A stretch of 64,000 bases of DNA from Lentisphaerae bacterium WC36 (GCA_020683205.1 CP085689.1:2970230-3034229), one strand, 5' to 3'. Shown: positions 30,680 to 40,968, counted from the stretch's first letter. Program-made: numbers and translations. Notes: a model not told the origin generated them from the sequence alone.

Positions 30680-32407
30680 GTGAAAAAAATGTTAAAAAAG
30701 ATTTGTCCCATCATTACTTCGTTGCTAGTAGGTTCTCATTTAGTTTCAACAGTTAATGCAGAAACAACTACCATTGGCTCTTGTTCAAAAAATTCTACTA
30801 CAAAACAAAATGCTTCAGAATTTAATATTATACCACAAGTAGCAAGTTTAAAGATTAATAATGGATACTTTACTTTAAGTGCAGATTCAAAAATTATTGT
30901 AGCAAAAGAGCTATGGAGCGGAGCTAAATTTTTAACAAAATATTTAGAAAATGCATCATTTCTCCCTTCAACAAAGGTTGTAACAAAGGAAATTGCAACA
31001 CAAAACTTAAATAAAAATGAAATTGCTTTCATTCTTGACAAAAATATTCCTAAAGAAGGTTACACCCTTGATATTAAGCCAGCAAATATCATTATTAAAG
31101 CTTCAAGCGCAAAAGGGGCTTTTTACGCTGTGCAAACTATTCGTCAAATGGTTGCCGATCCAACACTTTTAGAAAAAACGTCAACAGATAAAAATGTTGA
31201 AAGTATTAAATTAAAAGCGTGTTCAATTAAAGATCAACCCCGCTTTGAATACCGTGGCTTCATGATTGATTCTGCCCGCCAATTTATTGAAGTTGATGAT
31301 TTAAAAAAAATGATTGATCTAATGGCATTATATAAATTAAATAAATTTCACTGGCATTTAACTGATGACCAAGGGTGGCGTTTAGAAATAAAAAAATATC
31401 CTCGTTTAACTCAGCATGGGGCATTCCGTAAAAATACATTAATTAGTGACCATAAAATTACCATCGAAAAAGGTATTACAGAAAACCTAAAGTGGACTAA
31501 TGAGCCTTATGGAAACTTTTATTCTCAAGCAGAAGCTAAGGATATAGTCAAATATGCCGCTGAGCGTTTTATTGATGTTATCCCAGAAATTGATGTTCCA
31601 GGTCATGCAGTAGCAGCAATTAGCTCATACCCATATTTATCATGTGAAGGCAAACCTATTGATGTATGGAGCATTTGGGGAATTTCAAAAGATTTATACT
31701 GTGCGGGAAAAGATTCAAGTTTCGATTTTATCCAAAATGTGTTGGCAGAAACAATGGAAATTTTTCCAAGTAAAATCATTCACATTGGTGGAGATGAAGC
31801 TAAAAAAGACAAGTGGAAAAAGTGTCCACTGTGTCAAAAGCGTATGAAAGAAAATAACTTAAAAAATGTTCACGAATTACAAACATATTTCATTACTAGG
31901 GTTGCTAAATACGTTCAAAGCAAAGGGCGTAATGTTATTGGCTGGGACGAAATTCTTGAAGGCGGTTTAGCAAAGGATACTATGATTATGAGCTGGCGTG
32001 GTTCAAAAGGTGGTATTGAAGCAGCGAAGAAAGGGCATAATGTTGTGATGAGTCCATATACTCATGTTTATTTTGATTATTACCAAAGTAAAAATCGCAA
32101 AAATGAACCTATGGCCTATGGTGGATTTTTACCATTAAGCAAAGTATATGAGTTCGACCCAACTGCCAATTTAGATGCAAATTCGGCGAAGTTTGTTAAA
32201 GGAGGTCAGGCAAATATTTGGCGTGAATACATCCGTACTAATGATTATTTACAATATATGACATTCCCACGCTTAATGGCAGCAGCAGAATGTGTGTGGA
32301 CTCCAAAAGAAGAAAAAGATTATCAAAATTTCACAAATAAATTAGAGCAACATTATAAGCGTTTTGATGCATTAAATGTTAATTATCGTCGCCACGACAA
32401 AAAATAA
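30680..32407 (+). CDS. Secreted GH20 beta-N-acetylhexosaminidase
   Basis: The 575-residue enzyme removes terminal GlcNAc/GalNAc from glycans such as mucin, chitin fragments or host glycoproteins. A signal peptide (about 1-27) is followed by a GH20b-type alpha/beta domain (about 45-190, EIAFILDKN, YTLDI, GAFYAVQTIRQM). The (beta/alpha)8 barrel shows YRGFMIDSARQFIEV, KLNKFHWHLTDDQGWRLEI, VIPEIDVPGHA and the catalytic pair in HIGGDEAKK (about D372-E373), which does substrate-assisted catalysis. C-terminal aromatic residues NIWREY and CVWTP complete the pocket. The leader has AAAGGG as ribosome site. It is monocistronic with its own terminator. Confidence 0.95.
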   Translation: MKKMLKKICPIITSLLVGSHLVSTVNAETTTIGSCSKNSTTKQNASEFNIIPQVASLKINNGYFTLSADSKIIVAKELWSGAKFLTKYLENASFLPSTKVVTKEIATQNLNKNEIAFILDKNIPKEGYTLDIKPANIIIKASSAKGAFYAVQTIRQMVADPTLLEKTSTDKNVESIKLKACSIKDQPRFEYRGFMIDSARQFIEVDDLKKMIDLMALYKLNKFHWHLTDDQGWRLEIKKYPRLTQHGAFRKNTLISDHKITIEKGITENLKWTNEPYGNFYSQAEAKDIVKYAAERFIDVIPEIDVPGHAVAAISSYPYLSCEGKPIDVWSIWGISKDLYCAGKDSSFDFIQNVLAETMEIFPSKIIHIGGDEAKKDKWKKCPLCQKRMKENNLKNVHELQTYFITRVAKYVQSKGRNVIGWDEILEGGLAKDTMIMSWRGSKGGIEAAKKGHNVVMSPYTHVYFDYYQSKNRKNEPMAYGGFLPLSKVYEFDPTANLDANSAKFVKGGQANIWREYIRTNDYLQYMTFPRLMAAAECVWTPKEEKDYQNFTNKLEQHYKRFDALNVNYRRHDKK

Positions 32408-32428
32408 ACTCAATTTTTCTAACAATAT

Positions 32429-32462
32429 AATGTGTAACATTTTATTGTTACACATTGTTGTT
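32429..32462 (+). terminator. Terminator after the GH20 gene
   Basis: AATGTGTAACA (32429-32439) and TGTTACACATT (32446-32456) form an 11-bp perfect stem 20 bases after the stop codon, followed by GTTGTTTATTG. The T-run is imperfect. Confidence 0.65.
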
Positions 32463-32596
32463 TATTGAATTTTTAACTCCACAAAATTCACAAACAAATG
32501 TTTTTTCTATCATCATTTAAATTTATATATGCCAAATTACAACAACTATAGCATTCAATAAGTCTTTTTCTCCCCCCCTTTTTCCCCTAAAAATTA

Positions 32597-33280
32597 CTAT
32601 TTAATAAAAGTTTTTCTTACTCGTTTCGAAAAGAAGAAATATACAACCCAACCTACTTTCCATAAAATTGCTACACTAACTATAGCAATACCAATAAAAT
32701 TAATCCCAACTTTACCTAATGCTGCAATGGCACTAATTAACATCAATTTTATTTCAAACAAATAACACAGTACAGTTAGCCACACAGCACTTTTTTTCTG
32801 CCCATTAAATGATGAAAGTGTTAAAAAAATTAAAAAACAGTATGGTAAATAGGCAAAGACCGTCATTAGATTTACTTCTTGGGCATTAAATGAATGAGAT
32901 ATGCCAACAAAAACCATTACAGCTGAAGCCACTGCCATTAACACTAAACCAACAAATGGGACTATTAAAGCACCTTCAATTCCATGAGTCTTATCTTTCA
33001 TTATATTTTTTTGAAAGCTTTGCTCAACAAATTTGGAGCTACTAAATTTTGGTACTAAGTTATTTATCCCGCAAGCAGTACAAGATGTATCCGAACCTGC
33101 AAGAGACTCTGGGACAATCAAAGCCTTGCTACAATTAAAACATTCAAACTTAATGGTTGGACCAAAGCTAATATGTAAATAATCATTACTTGCGCCACAT
33201 TCTGAGCAATCTGCGCGATTTTCACGGTAATCGTTAGCATATTCTAAAATTGCTTTACAGTTTTGACACTCTACTTTCAT
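32597..33280 (-). CDS. Membrane protein with two N-terminal zinc ribbons
   Basis: The 227-residue protein opens with two CxxC...CxxC ribbons: CQNCKAIL...CSECG (about 5-30) and CFNCSKAL...CTACG (about 47-72). Four membrane helices follow (about 100-125, 135-155, 165-190, 195-218) and a basic end (FFSKRVRKTFIK). The ribbons resemble the MJ0042-type zinc-finger found on membrane proteins of PVC and delta-proteobacterial groups. Function is unknown. It is 48 bases downstream of dgt on the same strand and could be cotranscribed with it. The plus-strand gap 32408-32596 has only the GH20 terminator and a C-run. Confidence 0.7.
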   Translation of the reverse strand: MKVECQNCKAILEYANDYRENRADCSECGASNDYLHISFGPTIKFECFNCSKALIVPESLAGSDTSCTACGINNLVPKFSSSKFVEQSFQKNIMKDKTHGIEGALIVPFVGLVLMAVASAVMVFVGISHSFNAQEVNLMTVFAYLPYCFLIFLTLSSFNGQKKSAVWLTVLCYLFEIKLMLISAIAALGKVGINFIGIAIVSVAILWKVGWVVYFFFSKRVRKTFIK

Positions 33281-33328
33281 CTTTAATCCTAATGGCTGTT
33301 ATTTTCAAACAAAACAATATTTAACTAT

Positions 33329-34717
33329 TTAATTTTTTGAAATTGAAATCCCTTTAACTTTTTTATAAATACTAACTGCATATGAGTCGGTCATTCCAGA
33401 AATAAAATCAATGATATTCATCAATCTTATATAACTACTTTCAAACCACTCCTCAGATTCAACTCGATACTTTTGCGGAATTAAATGTAGCAAAGTTTTG
33501 GTATAAAAATTTGGTTTTTCACTTTCAACTTTTGCCGTCGCATAATCATTAACTGCTGTCATAAAAATATCTAACAAATTAGTTGTCAATTCAAACCCAG
33601 CAACATTAATATCAACTGCGCGGCGGTCAGTATAAATATTTTCCTTTGAATAATCATAAATTGCTTTCAACGGATCAGAAGAAGGTATTAACTTGGTAAT
33701 ATCTTCGGTAAAATCACCACGCATTATATCATCAATATTTTCTTCAAAAACTTTACTACATTGCTCAACTAAAACATTTAAAACTCTCGCTCGCAAATAT
33801 TCCACTCGCTGATCCCGTGATGAAAAATGCACTAATCTGTTATCAATTGAAGTATCTTGAATAATATCATTAAAACTATCATAAACCATTTCATAATCAA
33901 TAATTTTTAAGCTATATGCGTCTTCAAAATCAATAATTCTATAGCAAATATCATCAGCCGCTTCAACTAAAAATGCTAATGGATGACGACAATAACAATC
34001 GTCACTAAAACGAACCAAATTCAAGTGTTCCGCCAACTCGATAAAAAATTCCTGCTCACTTTTGAAAACGCTAAATTTTTGATTATTTCCGCCATAACCA
34101 AAACTCGCACTTGACGAAAAACATGGATATTTTAAAAATGAGCCCAACGTTGCGGCACACAACTGCATCCCGCCAATATTATCTGGCATTTGCAATTTCG
34201 TCAACACCCTAAATCCTTGCGCATTACCTTCATAATACAAAATATCATTAATTTCATTTTCGCTCATCTCTAAGCGCATATCTTGAGCAACTTTCGATGT
34301 AGAAAACCAATGGCGAACCGCTTCCTCTCCTGAATGTCCTAATGGAGAATTACCAATATCATGTGCTAAGCACGCTGCAGAAACTACCGAGCCAATTTCA
34401 TTAGCAAACATATTTTGCAACTTGAACTTATCACAAATAAATACTCCCGCCAAAAATCCCAAACTACGCCCAACACTAGCAGACTCAAGGCTATGAGTTA
34501 AGCGTGTCCTAATATAATCATTCTCTGCTAATGGAAAAACTTGTGCTTTATCTTGCAAACGACGAAATGCTGACGAAAAAATAATTCTATCATAATCACG
34601 CTCAAAAGCTGATCTAGTGACAATTTCTTTGAACCCAGTTAGCTCATTTTTTGGCTTTAAATTTTCTCCAAGTCGTGTTTTTGACAACAATTTATTCCAA
34701 TCCATTACTTGCGACAT
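33329..34717 (-). CDS. dgt: Deoxyguanosinetriphosphate triphosphohydrolase-like protein
   Basis: The 462-residue HD-domain enzyme hydrolyses dNTPs to nucleoside and triphosphate. Motifs in order are RTRLTHSLESASVGRSLG (first metal His), LAHDIGNSPLGHSGEEA (HD pair) and the later EAADDICYRIIDFED with the Asp ligand. Length fits the long E. coli-type Dgt with its inserted region. The best start is the ATG at 34717, because GAGG lies eight bases upstream; an in-frame TTG four codons earlier lacks a site. dNTPases lower dNTP pools and can limit phage. Allosteric and substrate preference cannot be read here. A zinc-ribbon membrane protein gene follows on the same strand. Confidence 0.9.
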   Translation of the reverse strand: MSQVMDWNKLLSKTRLGENLKPKNELTGFKEIVTRSAFERDYDRIIFSSAFRRLQDKAQVFPLAENDYIRTRLTHSLESASVGRSLGFLAGVFICDKFKLQNMFANEIGSVVSAACLAHDIGNSPLGHSGEEAVRHWFSTSKVAQDMRLEMSENEINDILYYEGNAQGFRVLTKLQMPDNIGGMQLCAATLGSFLKYPCFSSSASFGYGGNNQKFSVFKSEQEFFIELAEHLNLVRFSDDCYCRHPLAFLVEAADDICYRIIDFEDAYSLKIIDYEMVYDSFNDIIQDTSIDNRLVHFSSRDQRVEYLRARVLNVLVEQCSKVFEENIDDIMRGDFTEDITKLIPSSDPLKAIYDYSKENIYTDRRAVDINVAGFELTTNLLDIFMTAVNDYATAKVESEKPNFYTKTLLHLIPQKYRVESEEWFESSYIRLMNIIDFISGMTDSYAVSIYKKVKGISISKN

Positions 34718-34844
34718 CTGCAACCTCAATCTTTTTATTTTTTCTATGGAGTATCTGCTTAAATCCCTTATTGAGCATTAAAATAACCCTTTATAGTATG
34801 ATTTACAAATATTTTTTAGATGTAAATTCTTGCAAAATTTTGAG

Positions 34845-34878
34845 CAAAAAAAAGCGTAGCAACTAAATTACTACGCTT
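34845..34878 (-). terminator. Terminator of the Na/Pi symporter gene
   Basis: AAGCGTAG (34852-34859) and CTACGCTT (34871-34878) form an 8-bp stem, and the A-run at 34846-34853 is a T-run on the minus strand. It lies 40 bases beyond the symporter stop codon. Confidence 0.8.
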
Positions 34879-34918
34879 AATATAATACTTATTAATAACC
34901 TAAATAATTTTTATTAAA

Positions 34919-37378
34919 TTATAATTCTAAATAATGTTTTTCCATTTCAGGTAAACGTTCGGCAATATTTGCTAAATGATCACCAATGCGTTCTAACTCC
35001 GCAATCATTTCAATGAAAATAACACCCATCACCGCATCACATTCACCGCGACGTAAACGTTTAATGTGAGATTTTTCAAACAATACCGCTAAGTCATTTA
35101 TGCGTTTTTCATCTTCTAGCGCTGTCACCACATCATCTGGACTGCTCTTTACAAGTCCTTTAATTACACGATTTGACTGATCTTCAAGCAAATGCCAAAT
35201 ACGTTGTAATTCCTCAACTCCACGCTTAGAAATATTTTCCTTACTTTTTTGGGTACGACGCGTCAAACCAAGCATATTTTCAGCATGATCAGCAACACGC
35301 TCAACATCATTAATACAATGCAATAATAATGGAATTAATTCACTTTGTGGGTGCGTCAATTCACGACGGGTCAATTCAACCAAATAACTACCAATTTCAG
35401 CTTGCATTGAATCGATATGCTCTTCACGTTTTGCCATATCTACATAATCATCATCAGATAATTCGCCCGTCATAAAATGTTTATTAAATGAATCATCAAT
35501 CATCGACAATGACTCTTTTAACATTTTACGCATCGCCAAAATTACCTGCTCTAATGCCACTGTTGGTGTATCAAGAAGGTTTTTCTCTAAATACTGGTAT
35601 TCGATATGTTCCTCTTTACCAACAGGAATAACCCATGTACAAAGTTTAGCAATTAAAGGAATAAACCAAATTAATAAAAATACTACACCAACGTTAAATA
35701 ATGTATGCGCCATCGCAATATGACGGGTAATATTTTGTGGATCAGCAGCAAAAACATCACCACTAGTAATACTATTAACAATATATAAGAATACTGGAAT
35801 ATTTGTCCCTGGCCAACAAACATAGAAAAATGCAATCATGCCAATTGAGCCAACAAAGTTAAACAAAAAGTGAGCTACAGCAGCCTGTTTTGCGGGTTTA
35901 TTTGCAGGAATAGCAGCCAATGCAGCCGTAATAGTTGTACCAATATTTGTCCCTAAAATTAACGGGATAGCCGTCCAAAAGTTAATTAACCCTCCACCAG
36001 CCAATGCTAACACAATACCCATTGAAGCTGAACTTGATTGAACTAAGGTTGTCACAAGTGCGCCAATAAGAATTGCTCCAGCAATTGCACTAACAGGCAT
36101 AAAACCATTTGCTAATGGTGTACAGTCAAATTTATTAAAAGTATCTATTACTGATGGGAACGAACCTATTTGTTTTAATTCGCCCCCCATAATCCCCATA
36201 CCGAAGAATAAAACACCAAAACCAAAAATACAAGCACCCCATCCTTTCGCGACGTTACTCTTTGAGAACATTGGAATCATTGGAATAATCATACCAATTG
36301 CAATCGCTGGGAATGCTAAATTATCCAGTTTAAAAGAGATCATCTGAGCTGTAATAGTTGTACCAATATTTGCCCCAAAGACAATTCCAATTGATTGCAT
36401 TAAATTAAGAAGACCTGCATTAACAAATCCAATCACCATTACAGTACAAGCACTAGAAGATTGAATTACTGCAGTAACTAAGGCACCAGCCATTACTGCA
36501 ATCACACGGTTGCTCGCAAAAAAATGCAATAAAGATTTCATTTTATCACCAGCAATAATTTGTAACCCGTCACTCATGTTTTTCATTCCAAAAACAAATA
36601 ATGCCAATCCACCAAGAACAGTAATAACAATGCCTATAACATTAATTCCAAGTTCTTTAACCACCAAACTTCGAACAAAAAGATTATTTTTTTCATCTGC
36701 TATTTCCACCGAAATTTTGTAAGTCCCTGTTTTTGAACCCATTTTCAAGCGGTTTTCTGCCACACCTTCTTTATTCGTATAAACAACATTTTTTTCTAAT
36801 TTTGCTTTTGATTTTTTTGGAGAAGAAGAAATGTTAAAATAAACTGGGCAAGCTTCAATGGGTTTCCCATTAGCGTCAGCAATAGTTACTTTTAATGGAT
36901 CTTCAAGATAATCACCTGTCGAAGTTTCCTGCTTAGCGCCCTCAATTTTCACCCCTGAAATAAAACGCAATACAGCCGCTTTTTTCTCATTTTCTAAAGG
37001 AATTATTTTTAAATATTGATCTCCAATCGCTTTACCAGCTGAAACATCAAAAGAAATTCCACCGCCAGCATTAGCAGTTAAAACCTCTTTTGGGAAAATA
37101 AGTTTGCTACCTTCTGCTGCTTCAAGTCTAACTTTTGCATTTGCAATTTGCGTCCGACTACCTTTACCGCCGAATAGCCCCTTTTTAACAGGACCAAGCA
37201 CTTCTATTTTCACAGTTTTCTTAAACTTCTCTCCTGCTAAAGCTGTCTGCATATCGCCTTGCATTACATGCAATTTATCAACTTTAGCCTGTCCTTTTTC
37301 TTGTTTACACCCTGCAAAAAACAGCATCGTAAATGCCATCACTGTAATTACAGAGGATAAAGAGAATAACTTTTTCAA
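34919..37378 (-). CDS. Lipoprotein-type Ig domains fused to Na/Pi symporter and PhoU domain
   Basis: The 819-residue protein begins with a lipoprotein-like signal (lipobox FFAGC, Cys24). Two beta-sandwich repeats follow (about 30-240, with GKPIEACPVYFNIS and NKEGVAENRLKMG like Big_1 invasin/intimin domains). The symporter core (about 245-570) has both QSSSA repeats (AVIQSSSACTV, LVQSSSASMGI) and paired GANIGTTITA and GTNIGTTITA. A PhoU-like four-helix region forms the C-terminus (about 600-819). The core takes up phosphate with sodium, and the PhoU part would regulate it inside. The Cys would tether the N-terminus to the outer leaflet if signal peptidase II cuts. The family usually lacks this outer part. 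Confidence 0.88.
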   Translation of the reverse strand: MKKLFSLSSVITVMAFTMLFFAGCKQEKGQAKVDKLHVMQGDMQTALAGEKFKKTVKIEVLGPVKKGLFGGKGSRTQIANAKVRLEAAEGSKLIFPKEVLTANAGGGISFDVSAGKAIGDQYLKIIPLENEKKAAVLRFISGVKIEGAKQETSTGDYLEDPLKVTIADANGKPIEACPVYFNISSSPKKSKAKLEKNVVYTNKEGVAENRLKMGSKTGTYKISVEIADEKNNLFVRSLVVKELGINVIGIVITVLGGLALFVFGMKNMSDGLQIIAGDKMKSLLHFFASNRVIAVMAGALVTAVIQSSSACTVMVIGFVNAGLLNLMQSIGIVFGANIGTTITAQMISFKLDNLAFPAIAIGMIIPMIPMFSKSNVAKGWGACIFGFGVLFFGMGIMGGELKQIGSFPSVIDTFNKFDCTPLANGFMPVSAIAGAILIGALVTTLVQSSSASMGIVLALAGGGLINFWTAIPLILGTNIGTTITAALAAIPANKPAKQAAVAHFLFNFVGSIGMIAFFYVCWPGTNIPVFLYIVNSITSGDVFAADPQNITRHIAMAHTLFNVGVVFLLIWFIPLIAKLCTWVIPVGKEEHIEYQYLEKNLLDTPTVALEQVILAMRKMLKESLSMIDDSFNKHFMTGELSDDDYVDMAKREEHIDSMQAEIGSYLVELTRRELTHPQSELIPLLLHCINDVERVADHAENMLGLTRRTQKSKENISKRGVEELQRIWHLLEDQSNRVIKGLVKSSPDDVVTALEDEKRINDLAVLFEKSHIKRLRRGECDAVMGVIFIEMIAELERIGDHLANIAERLPEMEKHYLEL

Positions 37379-37429
37379 GATTTATTTACCTTTTATTTAG
37401 TTAAAATATTTTTTTATAATTTTTAAACT

Positions 37430-37475
37430 GTTATGGTTAGAGAAGTTATTTTCTCGTTAACCGACTAACTATAAC
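37430..37475 (-). promoter_or_regulatory. Inverted repeat in the leader/promoter of the symporter gene
   Basis: GTTATGGTTAG (37430-37440) and CTAACTATAAC (37465-37475) match at 10 of 11 positions and enclose GAGAA/TTCTC and a GTTAAC palindrome. It lies 50-100 bases before the symporter start. On that strand its far arm contains TATAGT, a possible -10 box, so it may be an operator overlapping the promoter. Confidence 0.35.
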
Positions 37476-37611
37476 ATAATTTTCACATTTTTAAAACAAC
37501 TATTAAACATTAATTTAATATTATTTTATTTTGCTTTTTCCCAATGCATGAATTACTTTAAGAAGTGATAATGAAAATAAAAATTAATACTGTTTAAAAT
37601 ATAGAGGAAGA

Positions 37612-40146
37612 ATGACGAAAAAAAAACTCACTCCAATGATGCAGCAATACCAAGCAATTAAAAATGAAATACCTGATGATTGCATTTTATTTTTTAGACT
37701 TGGCGATTTCTATGAGATGTTTTTTGAAGATGCGCAAAAAGCAAGTGCTCTTATGGATTTAAACTTAACGGCTCGTGGCGGAGTGCCAATGTGTGGATTT
37801 CCATACCATGCACTTGATAACCATTTGCCAAATATTTTAGAAAGTGGCGTAAAAGTTGCCATTGCCGAACAAGTTGAAGACCCAAAAGAAGCAAAAGGCA
37901 TTGTTAAACGTGAAGTTACCCGTATCATTACACCAGGAACATTAATTGACAATAACGTTTTAAACCCAAATCAAAACAATTTTTTAGTAGCCTTAACCAA
38001 GCATAAAGATGCTTTTGGTTTAGCTTCATTAGATATTAGCACTGCCGATTTTATGGTAACCGAGCTTGATAGCTATCAAAAGGTCGAGAGCGAACTCGAA
38101 CGACTAAAAGCTCGTGAATGTATTTTAACCGAAGAAACCTACACTGAATTATCGTCAGATCCAGAAATTTTTTTAAACAGTTCAATAGCATGGACCCCAT
38201 TAGATGATTGGATTTTTGCTCAAGATTTTGCAACAGATACTCTGCTACGCCAATTAGAAGTTAGTTCGCTAGATGGATTTGGTTGCCGAGACATGAACCT
38301 TGGAGTTGCTGCTGCCGGAGCAGTGCTTTATTATGCCGTTGAAAATCTACGTCATGAGGCTGGACACATTACGAAATTGCGTAGCTATTCAACTGAAAAC
38401 TATATGGAATTAGATTCTATTTCACAACGCAATTTAGAGTTGATTTCCCCTCTACATGGCAATAATAAAAAAAATACGTTACTTTACACACTAAATAAAA
38501 CGTCAACTCCAATGGGCAGTCGAATGCTAAGCGACTTATTAGTGCGCCCTATCTACAATAAACAACAAATTTGCGAACGTCTTGATGCAGTTGAATGTTT
38601 TTTCAACGATCCATTAACTTTAGCCGAAATGCAAGAAACTTTACGCGTTGTGCGAGACTTAGAGCGTATTATTGGTCGAGTTAATATTGGTAGCGCAAAC
38701 GCACGAGATTTAATAGCATTAGCAAACAGCTTAGAAATTATGCCAGCTGTAAAAGAGTTAATTGAAGGTTTTTCTTCAGAACTATTAGAAAAATTAAATT
38801 CTAATATTAATAGCTTTGAACCATTAGTAGAGTTAGTAAAAAAAGCAATTAAAGAAGAAGCGCCTATTACCATTACAGAGGGAGGCATTATTAACAACGA
38901 TTATAACGCTGAACTTGATGAATTGCGCAAAGCTTCAACCGAAGGCAAAAGTTGGCTAGCAACACTGCAAGCAGAAGAGCAGCAAAAAACTAATATTAAA
39001 AATCTCAAGATAAAATTCAATAAAGTTTTTGGTTACTATTTTGAAGTTAGCAAAGGTAATTTATCTTTAGTTCCTGATTATTTTATACGCAAACAAACAC
39101 TAGTTAACGCTGAACGCTTCATCACTCCAGAATTAAAAGAGATGGAGAGCAAAATTCTCGGTTCTGAGGAAAAAGCGAAAGCTCTTGAATATCATTTATT
39201 TCAAGAAGTTCGCAACCAGTGCTTGCAATTCACCAATGAAATCCAAGAAACGGCAAATGCCATCGCAGTTGTAGATATTATGAGTAGTTTTGCCGACTGT
39301 GCACGTATTAATAATTATGTCAGACCACATATTAGTGAAGATATTGAATTAGAAATTAAAGATGGTCGCCACCCCGTTTTAGACGCAACTATGACAGATG
39401 ATAGTTTTGTGCCAAATGATGTCCTACTAGATGGTGACGAAAATCGCATGATGATCATAACAGGTCCAAATATGGCAGGAAAATCAACTTACATACGCCA
39501 AACTGCACTATTAGTGTTAATGGCGCAAATTGGATCATTTGTGCCAGCAAGCAAGGCAACTGTTGGCTTAGTAGACCGCATTTTTACCCGTGTTGGAGCA
39601 GCAGACGATATTGCCCGAGGACAAAGTACTTTTATGGTAGAAATGGTTGAAACTGCAAATATTTTAAATCACTGTACGCCTCGAAGTTTAGTTATTTTAG
39701 ATGAAATTGGACGTGGCACAAGTACTTTTGATGGAGTTAGTATTGCTTGGGCTGTTGCTGAATTTCTACATGACACTCCAGAAAGTTGTGCTCGAACACA
39801 ATTTGCCACTCATTATCACGAATTAACTGAATTAGCAATAACTAGAAATGGCGTGAAAAATTATAATGTAGCAGTAAAAGAATATGGTGACCAAATTATT
39901 TTTTTACGCAAAATTATCACAGGTGCAGCTGACAAAAGTTATGGAATTCACGTTGCTAAGTTAGCAGGCTTACCAATTGAAATTTTAGAAAGAGCAGATG
40001 AAATTCTCGAAAATTTAGAGAACAATGCTACTAATAACGCGGGCCAACCAACATTAGCCGAATACCACCGTTTATTGTTAACTGAACAGAAAAAACGTTA
40101 TCGTAAAAAAGCTATTGAAAACGAACGTCAACAGACGTTATTTTAG
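37612..40146 (+). CDS. mutS: DNA mismatch repair protein MutS
   Basis: MutS finds mismatches and recruits MutL. The 844-residue protein has the mismatch-contacting FFRLGDFYEMF near residue 25-36 (Phe-x-Glu motif), connector and lever domains, a clamp region and the ATPase (about 590-800). The latter shows Walker A TGPNMAGKST (about 617), the ST-rich DDIARGQSTFMVEM, Walker B VILDEIGRGTSTFDG and the ATHYHEL His switch. Length and order are typical of MutS1. SD GAGGAAG precedes the ATG by two to three bases only, slightly close. No mutL is nearby. A small gene of unknown function follows after 51 bp containing three CCGTTA copies. Confidence 0.97.
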   Translation: MTKKKLTPMMQQYQAIKNEIPDDCILFFRLGDFYEMFFEDAQKASALMDLNLTARGGVPMCGFPYHALDNHLPNILESGVKVAIAEQVEDPKEAKGIVKREVTRIITPGTLIDNNVLNPNQNNFLVALTKHKDAFGLASLDISTADFMVTELDSYQKVESELERLKARECILTEETYTELSSDPEIFLNSSIAWTPLDDWIFAQDFATDTLLRQLEVSSLDGFGCRDMNLGVAAAGAVLYYAVENLRHEAGHITKLRSYSTENYMELDSISQRNLELISPLHGNNKKNTLLYTLNKTSTPMGSRMLSDLLVRPIYNKQQICERLDAVECFFNDPLTLAEMQETLRVVRDLERIIGRVNIGSANARDLIALANSLEIMPAVKELIEGFSSELLEKLNSNINSFEPLVELVKKAIKEEAPITITEGGIINNDYNAELDELRKASTEGKSWLATLQAEEQQKTNIKNLKIKFNKVFGYYFEVSKGNLSLVPDYFIRKQTLVNAERFITPELKEMESKILGSEEKAKALEYHLFQEVRNQCLQFTNEIQETANAIAVVDIMSSFADCARINNYVRPHISEDIELEIKDGRHPVLDATMTDDSFVPNDVLLDGDENRMMIITGPNMAGKSTYIRQTALLVLMAQIGSFVPASKATVGLVDRIFTRVGAADDIARGQSTFMVEMVETANILNHCTPRSLVILDEIGRGTSTFDGVSIAWAVAEFLHDTPESCARTQFATHYHELTELAITRNGVKNYNVAVKEYGDQIIFLRKIITGAADKSYGIHVAKLAGLPIEILERADEILENLENNATNNAGQPTLAEYHRLLLTEQKKRYRKKAIENERQQTLF

Positions 40147-40197
40147 CCGTTAATCCTCCGTTAAAAAACCGTTATTTTAAAATTTTGAGCTTAATTT

Positions 40198-40968
40198 ATG
40201 ACATTTAATACAATTTATTTTACCAACAAAAAATCACCAAGACGTTTAGCAGATGAAATTGCTGATATTGCTGAAAGTGACTTTAATTTAAAATTAGCGC
40301 GCCGCCCGTTTAACCGTTTTAAACCCGTAGAAACATCATGGTGGCTAGTACCAAGTGCTAAAATGCCATTTTATTCATTTGGAAAATTTTATTTCACTTG
40401 GAACGAAAAAATGATGGATTATATTGATGCAGGATTTTATATTGAAAAAGGGCTCGATAAATCATTAAAAATCCTTTACCCAAAAGCTGGCTCTAAAGGC
40501 CGAGCCCTATTAATGGAAAAACCATGGGTGTGGAATGAATTTATAGACAAATGTCAGAATGGCGGACTAGAAAAATTTATTAATGAACTTTGCAATAAAA
40601 ATAATTTCGAAACCATCTATCTGAAAATAACGGGCAACTATGTCGATGAACTTAGTTTATTTGACCCTTATGAACTAAAACAAAAAGATGAATATTTTAT
40701 TTTTGAATATAATACAGTCACTAAAAAACTAGCTATTATAGAAGCTTTTCGTGGTAAATTGTTACTCAAAAAATTCAATAAAGCAACTAATTTCAAAAAG
40801 TTAGCTTTAATTCTAAAGGAGTTTGAAAATGAACACTTTATGTGGTTAAAATTTTACATTTTTCAACGCCTAAAACTTGAAAATAATGATGACAACACTA
40901 TAGTAGAAGTGGAAAGTAAGAAGTTCTTTTCTGATTTTTTGTACTATTTTAAAGATTTTTTAAAATAG
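40198..40968 (+). CDS. Hypothetical protein downstream of mutS
   Basis: The 256-residue protein has no signal peptide or membrane helix and is rich in Phe, Tyr, Trp and Lys, with patterns such as SWWLVPSAKMPFYSFGKFYF and EFENEHFMWLKFYIFQRL. I do not recognise a family. It reads as a globular alpha/beta cytoplasmic protein. It follows mutS on the same strand without a visible terminator and could be cotranscribed, but no repair-related motif is visible. The ribosome site is poor (GAGCTTAATTT). Confidence 0.55.
   Translation: MTFNTIYFTNKKSPRRLADEIADIAESDFNLKLARRPFNRFKPVETSWWLVPSAKMPFYSFGKFYFTWNEKMMDYIDAGFYIEKGLDKSLKILYPKAGSKGRALLMEKPWVWNEFIDKCQNGGLEKFINELCNKNNFETIYLKITGNYVDELSLFDPYELKQKDEYFIFEYNTVTKKLAIIEAFRGKLLLKKFNKATNFKKLALILKEFENEHFMWLKFYIFQRLKLENNDDNTIVEVESKKFFSDFLYYFKDFLK

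Noticed and set aside
40147-40197. Three CCGTTA copies after mutS as a regulatory array
   Set aside because: The spacing is irregular, the motif is short, and chance in a 50-bp gap cannot be excluded.
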